Shown here one piece after another: positions 44,861 through 55,799 of a stretch of DNA of 64,000 nt. The notes below the pieces were generated by a model. It saw only the letters and a program-made list of their open reading frames with translations, was not told the origin of the DNA and did no database searches. Position 1 is the stretch's first letter. Every line of letters begins with the position of its first letter. The stretch spans positions 6,646,087 to 6,710,086 of the forward strand of contig JABACO010000006.1 of NCBI GenBank assembly GCA_013339895.1, given 5' to 3'. This DNA comes from Ephydatia muelleri (lineage: Eukaryota > Porifera > Demospongiae > Spongillida > Spongillidae). The translations under genes and the position numbers were made by a program.

Positions 44861-45428
44861 GCACTCTATAGAAGTGATGCTGTCAGAAGAAATCGAAGAA
44901 CATCAGAAGGACTGGGATGATCACCTGCAGAAGGTCTTATTTGCCTATAGAACAGCTGTCCATGATACAACTGGGTACACTCCATACTTCATAATGTCTG
45001 GTCGTTCTCCTAACTTGCCAATAGACATACTACTTGGACAAGCCCAAACTCAAGGTCAGGAGCTACCTGGATATGTCAAAAAGACACAGTCATCTCTCAA
45101 GTCAGCATTTTCTGTGGTTCTCCAACGATTAAATGAGGCTCACCGAAGACAAAAACAAGCGAAGGATCAAACCACCAGTGGAGAGGCTTTTCAAGTTGGG
45201 GATCATGTGTGGCTTTTTGTTCGTGCGATCAAAAAGGGACAAACAAAGAAATTCACTTCTTTGTGGAGGGGTCCATACACAATTATTGACAAAGTGGGCC
45301 CAGTGAATTACCATGTGCAACTGATTGGTGGCATCCAAAAGCGGATTGTTCATCGCAACAGACTGAAACTCTGCCTTAGGACCCAAATCCTGAAAATGCC
45401 AATAGCCATCTACCGGAAGCCACAGTAA
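44859..45428 (+). pseudogene. Gypsy 2: integrase C-terminal domain
   Basis: About 185 clean codons: QKVLFAYRTAVHDTTGYTP and RSPNLPIDILLG, typical of the post-core helices; then FQVGDHVWLFV and FTSLWRGPYTIIDKVGPVNY, the beta-barrel DNA-binding end; then KRIVHRNRLK. The best preserved block of the element. Confidence 0.75.
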
Positions 45429-45780
45429 GCGTGACCATCTCAGAGTGTGATAGTTCTAGTGGTACTGACGTGGGGGCCATGCAAGATGTAGCATATCAAG
45501 AACAAGAAGCTGTACCGGATACCAATGAAGATGAAATAATTATTCCAGTTGAGGGTGCCACTATTGAAAATGAAGATCATGTGCTAGATGCGGAAAATCC
45601 ACCTTTGGATGTAAGACGAAATCCCCCCAAAAAGCGATGACCACCTCTACGTTATGGAGACTACGTATCTGTTGATTACTTGTCTTGCGAGGATGCAGGA
45701 AGCTGGACCGAGGAGTTGTGTAAAGCTCCAGTGCAAGTTGAAGCCAGCCTGTTCCAGAACATTTTTAGCATATAGAGTTA
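45429..45780 (+). pseudogene. Gypsy 2: acidic tail and end
   Basis: An acidic stretch (DTNEDEIIIPVEGATIENED) and a basic RRNPPKKR, a stop, then a PPLRYGDYV-like continuation in frame to about 45773. Comparable to the acidic tail of element 1. Confidence 0.5.
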
Positions 45781-45837
45781 GAGTTTTTCTGTATGCTGAG
45801 TTCTCCTCTTATTAAAGATTAAGTATTGGTCTCATTA

Positions 45838-45932
45838 CACTTGTATGGTTAAGGGTTATCAATGAGTCGTGCTTTATATTATTTTCAGTTTTTTAAGTAG
45901 TTTTGGAATTTTCTTCATGTATATTACAATAA
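45838..45932 (+). repeat. Dispersed repeat R3, copy 1
   Basis: ttgtatggttaaggg, ttatcaatgagtcgt, ttttcagttttttaagtagt and cttcatgtat recur in the same order at 63476-63570. Directly downstream of gypsy element 2, so it may be its LTR remnant. Confidence 0.5.
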
Positions 45933-46590
45933 GATAGGCTTCCGAGACTACTGTTTCGATTGCATGACCCTAATCGTCCATTCTTGTCATGACCACTCCC
46001 GAGGTCAACTCATCACCTAATCACAAAGTCAGCCATCTGGAATGACATCTTCCAGTGAGTGCTCACCTGCACTCCACACATATATAGTGGCTTCACCCAA
46101 AAATGGCAAGTATGGCCAGTCAACACATACCAATCGTAGAGGAAAGAGCTTATTCCAAAGAGTGAGTGCAGCAATTAAGGTCAAAACTCAGAGACAACAC
46201 TGATCAACCACACATGGATTATTGATGTCATATTATTATTTTACTGCTAGCTTGGTGTATCGTTGATGAGACAGAATGCTAGATCCATTCTTTGCTTCAG
46301 TCCTCCAATACCTGTAGGTCTCCACAACTAGTGGGACAAGTTCAGTACATTTAGCATTGTTCGCATTGTGCTTTTGCTGTTCAGCTGCCAAGGCTACTGA
46401 ACTTGCATCCCACTCGCTTCAGGAAAAGTACTTGGGTTAAGCAGATATGTCAAAGAACTTTACTTGAAGTGCATTGTATCTCGATAGGATTGGAACATTG
46501 CACGAACATTGTGTCCCCATCTGGTCCTCTAAATGTACACATACATTGCATACTTGCATAACATACATGTACACCACTGTATACATGTGG
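45933..46590. other. No recognisable gene
   Basis: Unique-looking sequence between the gypsy element and the CA-rich tract. No supported frame. Confidence 0.4.
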
Positions 46591-46970
46591 CAAACACACA
46601 CACACACACAAACACAGGCACACACACTGTGCTACAGCATTTAGTATGCAGAGTTGTGCAGAGTCTGCATGCATATCAACCATATGCAGATGAGTATCAT
46701 TGAAGTGTTCATATGCAGACGTCTGCATATGAGCATTTCAATGATACCCATTTGCATATGGTTGGTATGCAGACTCTGCACAACTCTGCTAATAAATACT
46801 GTGGCGCAGTGACACATGACACAAAAGCACATACACAGGCACACACACATGATATACACACACACACAGACACACACACAACATAAACACAGACACGCGA
46901 TGCACACACACAAACACATACATAACACAACACACACAGACACACATACGTGTGTGTCATGTGTGTCTGT
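46591..46970. repeat. Interrupted CA-rich tract
   Basis: CA-rich DNA on both sides of the hairpin element at 46625-46811, continuing to about 46970 where it turns to TG, so the right part can itself fold back. Confidence 0.75.
46625..46811. repeat. 187-bp hairpin element with no spacer
   Basis: A near-perfect palindrome centred on 46720/46721 (tcatatgcagacgtctgcatatga). Ends are CACTGTGCTACAG and CTGTGGCGCAGTG. Arms match over about 90 bp with few differences. CACTG ends with the flanking 'aca' on each side would fit a CACTA-type non-autonomous element; because the target is a CA repeat the duplication is not decisive. Confidence 0.8.
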
Positions 46971-46979
46971 GTGTGTCAA

Positions 46980-47358
46980 AGGCAGCTGGCTTGCCTAAAC
47001 CTAGTCAGGGACCAGACTATCCACAGGCCATTAATGGGTCATGCCCAAGATCACTCCCTAGTTCAACTTCGGCACCAATATGAGCTCGCCTGTAAGACTT
47101 GAAGTGTCAAAGCCTATTGCGGCAGGAGACCACATCACCCCTGTGCTTGCAGGTTAATGCATGATGACCCAAGTTGTCCAAACAGTGGGAGGTACAGTAC
47201 GCAAAGTTGGCACCTTGGGAGACATGAATACTTCAGTAGCCACCATTTTATATCAGCCTGAAACTTGGTAGGGTCAAGATGGAGATTGAGGAGATGGAAC
47301 AACCTGGAGTCATGCAGAAGCATGGGGAAATGAGCATACAGTACATCACACCCACAGC

Positions 47359-47360
<2 letters not shown>
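46980..47360. other. No recognisable gene
   Basis: Unique sequence of about 380 bp between two CA tracts. A LINE-like 'agaccacatcacccctgtgcttgcaggt' stretch near 47127 may be a tiny fragment of the 50-58 kb family. Confidence 0.35.
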
Positions 47361-47451
<91 letters not shown>

Positions 47452-47452
47452 A
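47361..47452. repeat. (CA)n microsatellite
   Basis: About 45 uninterrupted CA units. Frames through it are artefacts. Confidence 0.95.
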
Positions 47453-47773
47453 CGTACACTGAGGGGAGTAACTACGTTTAGAATCGAAACAAGCATCGTC
47501 GGCTGGATATATTCAGCATTCGATTAAATTCACGCAATACAGTACGTATGAATAGCCTGCAGTATTCCGTGTTTAAACAGGGTTAAAGCTAGAGGGCTAT
47601 TAGAGTTTGACCACCTGCACGTGTAACCTGCATGAACTGAATTTAATATATGTCCCATATTCCTTTGTGACTAAGAGCTGTATTTATAATTGATACCAGA
47701 CAGCCGTGATGATGCGTTTTGTCGAGACAAAATAAAAGACACTGATAGATTTGTGGAAGACAAATCTTTCGAA

Positions 47774-48340
47774 ATGTTAAAGGCGGCAGTTTTGGCAGCG
47801 ATGTTTTTGATCATTACCGTTGAAACTGGAAAACCAGGTAATTTACAAAATAAAAGAACACATGCAAAGTGTTGTATGCCGCATTGATTCATTCCTAGCT
47901 GGTCTATCTGTATGTTTCAGTTGTCAGAGCGATATTACCCATCGGTAAGATTTGAAAGCATACAAGAAAGAAAAGAATTAATTATGAATTCGCTTTATTT
48001 TTAGCTGTTGCGTTTCAGTTCAAAAATAATGCCAATAAGAGTGCAAGTATAAGGAACATTTCAAAGAACCAGGAGACTACATGGAGCGAAGAGCTGGTCG
48101 AAGAGGTTTTAAGCAATGGGGGCTTACTACAGAGTCGGGTAAGTGACGCAGGATGTTTATAATGCACATACATGTACGATTGATATGTATCACAAGACTG
48201 TAACTTCTCGGATCATACAAAGGAATTGGAGGGAGTTTCTTGATAGCATATAACTCAGGAGACGTGTTCAAAGTTACCGCTGTGTTTGGAGGAGGAGTGG
48301 CGAATAACTGCACCGTAGTAACTTTAAGTTACACGACGTT
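47774..48340 (+). pseudogene. Secreted family member F (C-terminus lost)
   Basis: Exon 1 is 47774-47837 (MLKAAVLAAMFLIITVETG signal). Exon 2 is 47921-47944 (24 nt, RAILPI). Exon 3 is 48005-48138 (134 nt, FQFKNN, TTWSEELVEEV). Exon 4 starts around 48195 but a one-base excess and a poor acceptor (ctcgg instead of an AG) precede GGSFLIAYNSGDVFKV. The first Cys is kept (NNC), but after SYT the sequence passes at 48336 into a foldback repeat, so GTG.IA.KATS and the second Cys are missing. A TATA-like tatttataa lies near 47676. Recently disabled. Confidence 0.75.
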
Positions 48341-48768
48341 GCAAGGAACAATACCCCGTGGAGTTCAAAATCCAGGTCGCTCCCTGCATGCAGGAATGTC
48401 CAAATCGCTTCAAAATCGTATGCACGTAAAGGAGTCCTGTCACTATTGATTTCTGCAGATCGTTGATTTTTAACTCTTCCGTTGTGGAGATACAGCAATG
48501 CAAAGTAAGTCCACGTTTCCCGCTCGAATCGCGCCTTTCTCAGTCCCTGAACTGCTTCAATTCTCCCGAAAGGCGCGATTCGAGCGGGAAACGTGGACTT
48601 ACTTTGTATCGCTGTATCTCCATAACGGAAGAGTTAAAAATCAACGATCTGCAGAAATCAATAGTGACAGGACTCCTTTACGTGCGTACCAATTTTGAAG
48701 CGATTTGGACATTCCTGCAGGTAGCTAGCTGGATTTCGAACCCCTCGGGGTATTGTTCCTTGCAACGT
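48336..48768. repeat. Foldback element, about 200-bp arms
   Basis: Arms about 48336-48539 and 48568-48768, separated by a 28-bp loop. Core arm: gcgcgattcgagcgggaaac against gtttcccgctcgaatcgcgc. A few mismatches, and the outer 60 bp are less well matched. The left arm starts inside the last exon of gene F. Confidence 0.9.
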
Positions 48769-48772
48769 TGGC

Positions 48773-48935
48773 AAGGAGCAAGGGCAAGACACCAAAGTCG
48801 ATTTTCGTAGAGAGAAGTGGTGTGGTACGAAAAGTTCGAAATAGGAAATTGATAGCTTAAACCGTTACAGAGTTTTAGTGATTCAAACGTGAAGCATACA
48901 TACGCCACTTTTCAATTTCTCGGAAACTGACCCAA
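48773..48935. repeat. Direct repeat DR, copy 1
   Basis: Begins aaggagcaagggcaagacac and ends ctcggaaactgaccca; matches 49451-49633 with scattered differences and one insertion of about 25 bp. The spacing of 0.68 kb would suit a degenerate non-autonomous element with direct terminal repeats. Confidence 0.7.
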
Positions 48936-49450
48936 CTTACAGTGTATGTTATATATAACGCATTGTCCTATACTTGTGTGCTAAAAATAGGTCTATTTTG
49001 TTGCACCTTTTTAACCCATTGGCAATCTTGATTCCTTCCATTCTACACTATAATTGTTTTCAAATCCTTACAGCCACCTACTACATGTATCTCGTAGAGA
49101 ATGTTTTATTTATTTGCTTGAACACCTACGCTTCTAAAATGTACATGTATACCAGCATAGTGTTCATCAATTGTTACCAAACATTCGTGCATACATGTAC
49201 ATGCACACTGTGCATACATGTGCATGTCTATAATTCATTTTCGTTATATCCAATATGCCAGGAGAAAATAATCTAATCATACAATGCGACGGCTACTGTT
49301 CTACTATTCTATGTTCAGCACACTGTTTCGAGTTTCTAGATTTGTCTTTATCAATGGCTCGGTGATTTCAATGAAAAAGTCATGACGCGTCCTTGCACTT
49401 TCGATTCAGCGCTTTCATTTTCACTTGACTTGTACCACCCTGCTGCCGGT
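48936..49450. other. Spacer between direct repeats
   Basis: AT-rich with repeated tacatgtac words. The 100-codon frame at 48974-49276 has no recognised motif. Confidence 0.4.
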
Positions 49451-49633
49451 AAGGAGCATGGGTAAGACACCAAAGTCGATTTTCGTAGAGAGAAGTGGTG
49501 TGGCAAGAAGTGTTCGAAATAGGAAGTTGATAGCTTAAACCTTTACGGAGTTTTAGCGATTCAAACGAGAAGTATTTTTATAACTTTTTAAATATATATA
49601 CGCCACTTTTCATTTTCTCGGAAACTGACCCAG
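49451..49633. repeat. Direct repeat DR, copy 2
   Basis: See 48773-48935; carries an extra 'tttttataactttttaaata' stretch. Confidence 0.7.
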
Positions 49634-50219
49634 TTATTTTCGTTTATCCTCCATGCATGGCCTTCACATTGTAAAACCACTCCTCTGGACGCCTCTATAC
49701 ATTTTTGGTGTGCATTCCTATTCCGAGTAGCAACAGCAACAGATTCGTAATCGCTTGAAGTGAAGAGCTTCTATTATTACATGAATTTTTTTTTTGGCAG
49801 GCGCCAAGGATGGGATGAATCTTTGCAGCTTATTGCATCAAGAAAATGTCCCATGTGATGAATTTAATTGCAGCCAAATAATTATCCTATAGGATCCGAG
49901 GCCCCTACTTCTACCAGTCTGGCTAACAACTTCATGGCCTCTGACCGCTTTGAAGCCACGCACAGAAAAAAGTAGCCCCCTATTGTGTTGACTTCATGGA
50001 TGGAGGAAACTCGCTGGTGTCACCTTTGCAAAGCATCTCACATTTGGACAGATTAACAAAATGCTAAGAGAGGGCCCAAAGGAATCCAACAGAGAAAGAG
50101 CGCGAAGGATAGCAGATTTCATTCCTGCTAATGTCCCATCATCAAGGTACCAGACTTGATAGAGTGATAGAGGATGTGACCTATTATTTCGTAAGGCACA
50201 ACCTAATAGCAGTTAGGAG
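49634..50219. other. No recognisable gene
   Basis: Contains a T run at 49789 and minus-strand LINE-like wording from about 50150 onward. Nothing firm before 50220. Confidence 0.35.
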
Positions 50220-50390
50220 GGCGGAGCTCCCTGGCCAGGATGGCTCTGGCAATGGAACGAACCAGGGCTATATTCAACCGGCCGTAATTTTCTGCCACAA
50301 CTGCTGATTTAGGGGAGGACTGGTGAATGGCCAGGTAGGATGCCAGTCTAGAGAAGGTATCGTGGGCCTCCTTACCCCCAATTGCCTATT
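50220..50390 (-). pseudogene. LINE C-terminal fragment
   Basis: The minus strand reads FSRLASYLAIHQSSPKSAV then YGRLNIALVRSIARAIL, the last part of the family's ORF2. It is separated from the next copy by AT-rich 3' end sequence, suggesting a separate, shorter insertion. Confidence 0.6.
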
Positions 50391-50487
50391 TTTATTATTA
50401 TTATTTAAATCAATAGTTTATTTATTTTTACATAAACTACGCAAATGCAACAATAACCAAACGCAAATCACAAAACAACATACAAAC

Positions 50488-51710
50488 TCAAATGTATTCC
50501 TGATAATGGCAGGAAAGTCGGCACAAAATAGCCCTCACATTTGCCCTAACTAAATGGAGATTGAGCCGGCCATACAGTTCAGACAGAACCATAGATTTGG
50601 GCCTAGATGAAGACGTGGCTAGGCGAGAGGCCAAAATGAAAAACGCCTCCAAAGCCTCCTTCCCCCATGCTCCGTATGATTCCACTACCAGAGGGATACA
50701 GACCCATCCAAGATCACTACATTTAGCATCATTAGCCTCATGTTTCGGAGCTCAGTGGCATGTGCAGCTGCTCCAGCAGTTACTCCCCCTTCAGAAAGAA
50801 TTTAGCCGTGATGTAACTGATAAGTCACAGGCTGCAGTTTTGCCCAGAACCCAGTTGGAGATGAGAACATCCGCAGGATGAGAATGGCTGTGATCAGAAG
50901 TGAGGTTGCAACCAGCTTCCACTTGAACACTAAAATGGGCTCGCCTACATGTTTCAGCCAATATATCCCTCAACTTGTTGTGGCGAAATACCACATCCCC
51001 ACTACGCTTACATGTAGTGGCAAGATGTCCAAGGGGATCCAATATCTTATCTGGGCAGAGGGCACAATGAGAACCCTCAGCTGTGTCAAGCCCCAGCCAC
51101 CATTTCAATGCTGTCTGGAATACTGGGGGGGTCTAAGTGCAAACCTTGACGTTCAGATGGAATAACCGTCAACCACGAATAAGCATGTGGGGAGGATGCT
51201 GATAAAAGGCGAGCTCTGTCAGCAATAGACAGAGAACCCAAGAGAACATTGAATAAATGATTGTCCAACATATTGTAAAGAGCCTTTTGGGATGAAACTT
51301 GAGCTGATATGGATGATTTCCGAAGGATGAACTGATGAATTGAACATTTCTATCGCCTGGCGAAGATGTGAATGAGAGTCGGAACCCCGGCCAGAGAAAC
51401 ATAATGACGCAATAAAAGCTGCCGGTGCATGGTGTGACAGGGAACGCAGACCCAGACCTCCACTGCTGAGGCTCAGCCGGGCCTGTTTCCATGCAACATT
51501 GGATGAATGCACACCTGTACAAGATGTGAAACATTTTTGAACATCTTGATCAAATATCTGCAGAACAGACTGAGAGAAAGAAGGAGGTACCACACGAGCA
51601 AGATGGACAAGCTTACAGTAACCACCACAAAACCGGAGGAGTACAAGAGCCACCTGGGGGATCAACTTGCCCAACATCCTCTAGCCTCTTAAGTAGAAAA
51701 CCAGCCTCAG
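50488..51710 (-). pseudogene. LINE copy, C-terminal half of ORF2
   Basis: In minus-strand order: a post-RT region at 51677-51219 (CTGVHSSNVAWKQARLSLSS, GGLGLRSLSHHAPAAFIASL), a connector at 51271-51086, then the Cys/His block at 51108-50791 (CPDKILDPLGHLATTCKRSG, RHNKLRDILAETCRRA, ADVLISNWVLGKTAACDL) and the end block YGAWGKEALEAF...YGRLNLHLVRANVRAIL. LDPLGHxxxTC is the hallmark of this family. Several stops and shifts. Confidence 0.75.
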
Positions 51711-51768
51711 ACTTCTTCCTATTCACAGTGGCGTAGCGTGAGTGTTGTGCGCCCGGGGACATATGGCG

Positions 51769-51794
51769 CCCCCCCCCCCCCCCCCCCCCCCCTT
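51769..51794. repeat. Poly-C run
   Basis: About 24 C residues interrupting LINE sequence. Confidence 0.9.
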
Positions 51795-51910
51795 GGCCTT
51801 CGTGTGAACATCAAGAAGTGTGAGATCTTTAGCAGTGGGTGTTTGGCTCATTTCCCAATTGAGATGAAACAGTCAAGCAAACCCAATCTTGAGATCTTGG
51901 GAATACCTAT
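51785..51910 (+). pseudogene. LINE RT fragment, inverted
   Basis: The plus strand reads GLRVNIKKCEIFSSG and KPNLEILGIPMG, the segment that follows the YLDDG motif in this family. It abuts minus-strand RT sequence (51911-52240), so an inversion breakpoint lies near 51910. Confidence 0.65.
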
Positions 51911-52240
51911 GGGGGCCAAGCTCCATGAGCAAGACGAGTGCTTTCCTAACATGTGAACTTGGGCCAGCAAGAACACCGTCATCAAGGTACCACACATGAT
52001 AGCACAGATCACAGCACTCAGGATGAGTAGCAATCACTTTGATCACAACATTAAGAACTAGGGAGAAAAGCAAGGGACCATTGGGTCCCCTTGCTGTACA
52101 CCAGATTGAGATGATAAATTTCCCAAGGTGTGCCACAGAACAGGGTGCTGGCAATAACACCAACTAACCCACGGGAGTAGCTCCTATTCATTGTTACAGA
52201 GACTTGCCATGCAAATGGCACTGTCTGCAAGTGAAACACT
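51911..52240 (-). pseudogene. LINE reverse transcriptase fragment
   Basis: Minus strand: NGPLLFSLVLNVVIKVI and WYLDDGVLAGPSSHVRKAL, the RT fingers/palm end with both catalytic Asp. The preceding frame (FHLQTVPFAWQV) is shifted. Joined head-on to the inverted piece at 51785-51910. Confidence 0.7.
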
Positions 52241-52439
52241 GAGCCAAATCTACTGCCTGCTGGGTGTCAGTTTAATGCGGCAGAATGCAAGGGCCATTCT
52301 GCTGAGAATCTCCCCATATCCCCCTTCATGAGTATTAAGCTTTCTATTATTAGAATTACTGTTATTGAATGAATTATTATTTTTATTGTACATGTAAAAC
52401 ACACACAAAATTACAACAAAAATTAATCAGTATACTCAG

Positions 52440-54250
52440 GACAACTCTTCTACAAAGGATGGCCCTAGCTATTGACCTCACTAAAGAAAGATTGAGCTGA
52501 CCATTGATCTCCGAAATGATCTTAGACTTCGGGCAGCACTGCTAATTGAAAGGAGAGATGCCAGTTGCGAGAAGGTGTTTTGGGCCTCTTTACTCCAATA
52601 CTGTATGTTTTAACAGCTAGGGGAATACAGATCCACCCCAACTCCTGACACTTTGGGTCATTGGAAGAATGCTTCCGACACTCTGCTGTATAAGCTGCAA
52701 CGCCTGCTGATTTACAAGCATCACCCAAAGTGGCAGGAGTAAGGGAAGAGGTGGCTGTTAAATCAAAGGCCACAGGTTTGCCCTCTCCCACCCATGAACA
52801 AGCACATCTGCTAGACGGGAGTTGCTGTCAACTCCTAAAAGGCCTCGGCCAGCCTCAACATGTATACAGACAAGTGAGCACGATGACAAAACTCTGTAAA
52901 AATGTTTCGCAGGTGATTGTGTCTGATGATTACATCGCTACCATGTCTGCATGACACTGCGTGATGTCCAAGAGGATCCAAAGTGATGTCTGGGCAGAAT
53001 GGGCACACTGATCTTACTGAGTAGTTCATACCCATCCATCACTTCACTGCAGCTTGGAACTCAGTTGGGTCAATGCGGAAACCTAAATCTACAGAAGGGA
53101 CGGCAAGAACTAGCGTGAGGTGCAGAAGCAGAAAAAAGCCTAGCCTTATTCACAGGAGAGGAGGTCATCAACATTGACTGAAAAAGGTGATCATTCAACT
53201 TCTTCGACAAGGCACACTGGGAGAAAAGTGAGGATAAAGCAGACTCAGCTGTGATGACTTCAGATGAGGACACAAGAGCATTGAACTTTGAAATGGCACT
53301 CACTAAATGGTGATTGCTAGCACTGCCAAAGCTGGAGGAAGCCAGAGAGGAGATGAAAGAAGCACATGAGTGATGAGATAGACATCGAAATCCAAGCCCT
53401 CCAAGCTGAGGCTAAGTTGTGCTTGTTGCCAGTGACCATCAGAAATATCAACTGCTATGCAAGTCGAGAAGTACTGACGGATTACCTGCAAACATGCATC
53501 ATCGAGGCACAAGGCCTGGAGAAGAAGGCTTAAACATTCCTCATCTGCATATATGGTGGCCACCAGTTTCTGAAGGACTAGGGAAAACAGCATGGGTCCA
53601 AGAGGGATCCCCTTGCTGAATGCTGGTCTGGGAACTTAGATGACCCATAGGATGCCACAATTCAGGGTGAGAACCATAACACCAAGACACATAGGAAAGG
53701 GTTTCTGGGAAGAGAACTGAGCATTCATCAAGTTAGAACTGCCTGCCTTGAAACCAGGTTGAAGGCATTTGCCATGCCCACCTTAAATATAACAAAGTCA
53801 TCCTCCAACCAAATGCTCTTCAATACAGTTTCTTTACTATGAACGATCTTCTCAGCCCCTGCCCTGCAAGCCACTCCAAACTGCAAGGGCAGAACAAAAT
53901 CTGGATATATTCTCCTTGAGAGTGGCACAGATGCACTTTCCAGCCAGCCTTCTCAGTGATTCCCCCACCACAATTGGTCTGACATCGGGCAGGGGGAGAA
54001 CCCTCCTTATTCGTATTTGAAGCCACTTAGCCCTGCCACCAGCCATGAATATGGACACTGCTTGAGGAGCCTTACCTGGCACCAAGAGGTCCACCACACC
54101 CCTAAGGGAGGAGTTGCAAGTGGGACAGGTAATACATCCAAGAGATGTTGAATACAGAGGCCCCATGGCACAGGTGCAGTATCTTTAGGGAAGGATCTCA
54201 GGACTGATGCAATATCAAAGGCTGGGTCAAGTGAAAGAGGGTCTGTAGGG
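52440..54250 (-). pseudogene. LINE copy, RT to C-terminus
   Basis: The longest copy. Minus-strand order: AGGRAKWLQ and DVRPIVVGESLRRLAGKC (about 54050-53930), then FVIFKVGMANAFNLVSRQ (53800-53730), where the expected catalytic Asp of RT motif A is Gly; LFSLVLQKLVATI (53590); CLDDACLQ; LSLSLEGLDFDV-type region (53450-53380); CPDITLDPLGHHAVSCRHGS (52985); and the end block PLAVKTYSIGVKR (52600). Many frame breaks. Confidence 0.75.
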
Positions 54251-54384
54251 ACATTTGGAGCGATGGGAAGGTGACCTGTTGGATTCTTGGTTCAATTATA
54301 TTACTTATGTGCTTAGTTATTAAACGTGTAGAATTAAAAAAAATAACAATAATTTTAAAAAGCTGTTTGACAGTTCATCATTGT

Positions 54385-54970
54385 CAGATAGGGCACTGCT
54401 TGGCATGGTGTCTACCAGATCAACAGCTGCCCAGCTCATTCTTTGGATCCCATGGGTCACCATGCTTTAACCTGCAAGTATGGAGGTGACGTGGTCACCC
54501 GCCATAACAGGCCTCGCGACGTTTTTGTGGAGTCATGCCGGAGAGCCTGCATTGGTGTCCAGGTGGAGGTAGGGGGTAAGTATGGGTCGGAAGAACGCCG
54601 CAAACGACCAGCGGATGTCCTTGCTACAAAGTGGATGCTTGGCAAGCCAGCTGCTTTCGATTTCACCGTCACGTCTCAGCTAGTTTCTAACATTTTACCC
54701 GAAGGGAGTGTGACAGTGGTAAGATCTGCAGCCTTGTAGCGGAAGAACAGAAGCATTGAGCCAACGATGCTAAATGTACAGAACTTGGTTGGGTATCCAT
54801 CCCACTTGCGGTAGATACTCACTGGTGTTGGGGTACCGAGGCTAAGTGGGCGTTTTCTCAGCTTGCGTCTCGATTGGTCACAAGACAGAATTGTCCAAAG
54901 TCCACAGCCACTGCAGCCCTATATGGAAGGCTGAGTGTGACTCTTGTTAGGGCGAACATCAGGGCAATTC
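54385..54970 (+). pseudogene. LINE C-terminal fragment
   Basis: Opposite orientation to its left neighbour. DPMGHHALTCKYGGDVVTRH, ESCRRACIGVQVEVG, RKRPADVLATKWMLGKPAAF, then after a stop ANDAKCTELGWV-type and LVRANIRAI near 54950. Confidence 0.7.
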
Positions 54971-55009
54971 ACAGGGAATCATTATAAACGTCCAGCCTGG
55001 ATTTTTAGG

Positions 55010-55300
55010 CTGGTTTTTAACAAAAACCCATCCTGGAATGGAGCAAATAGCGTCCTGGGATTGAGCGTCCAGGGTGGGGATAGTGGACAAACCATCCTGG
55101 GATTGAGCGTCCAGGGTGGGAGTTTGTGGGAATAGATATGGTTTGGTCGAACAAAAACCATATTGAGGTAATAATTATATTCATACTTCAACATGGGTTT
55201 TGTTCGATGAAACCAGGGTAGAACAACATGGATTTTACACTATTCCCACCCTGGACGTTCAATCCCAGGATGGTTTTTACGCTATTAGGATGGGTTTTTG
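55010..55300. repeat. Foldback-type repeat F1, larger copy
   Basis: Two direct copies of ctgggattgagcgtccaggg (55055 and 55098) face an inverted ccctggacgttcaatcccag at 55250-55270. Outer pairs gctggtttttaacaaaaaccc and catcctgg / ccaggatgg extend the symmetry. Same vocabulary as 29640-29790. No coding capacity. Confidence 0.6.
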
Positions 55301-55309
55301 ATTGGATTG

Positions 55310-55690
55310 CTGACATATTTGCTGCTTTTGATTTCACTGTGTCATCCCCCCTCTCTGTTGCTTCACTGTGTCATCCCCCCTCTCTGTTGCTTCACTGAAT
55401 CAAGCATGTTACTACATCAGGCTTCACAGCTCTACCAGCAGAATCCTGCAAGCACAAGGCTAATGATCCCAAATGCAGTGAGCGTGTGTATCCTCTGGCA
55501 GTTGAGACCTATGGGAATTGGGGGAAGGAGGCTAGAGACACTCCTTACCGTCTAGCCACTCGGCTAGCCATTGGGTCTCCAAAGTCAAAGAGTAGCTTTG
55601 TGTTTAAAATATACAGCAGGCTTAACCTAACCTTAACCAGATCTGTTGTGAGAGCAATTACAGCCTGGACTCTCGTAGCTTAATCTATTT
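55310..55690 (+). pseudogene. LINE C-terminal fragment
   Basis: Starts with FDFTVSSPL-type wording (a 'tcatccccctctctgttgc' unit is duplicated), then PLAVETYGNWGKEARD, RLATRLAIGS, IYSRLNLTLTRSVVRAI. Confidence 0.65.
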
Positions 55691-55799
55691 GAACTGTACG
55701 TGTAAAATTCATGTTCATGTATTCTTGCTGTATATGTATTTAATAATAATACTATTTAAGTATAAAAATAATGAAATTATAATAAGAATAGGAGCCAAC

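Larger units (their letters stand above)
42133..45780 (+). mobile_element. Ty3/gypsy element 2 (5'-truncated)
   Basis: Order: protease-RT linker, RT, RNase H, integrase, tail; no Gag or protease catalytic site and no LTRs recognised. It begins at the right edge of duplication copy 2. Several stops and frameshifts are present. Confidence 0.85.

Noticed and set aside
46437-47527. Cys/Val and His/Thr repetitive frames
   Set aside because: Translations of CA/TG dinucleotide tracts.
48463-48810. 115-codon frame near gene F
   Set aside because: Lies across the foldback arms; the two arms create mirror frames with no family resemblance.
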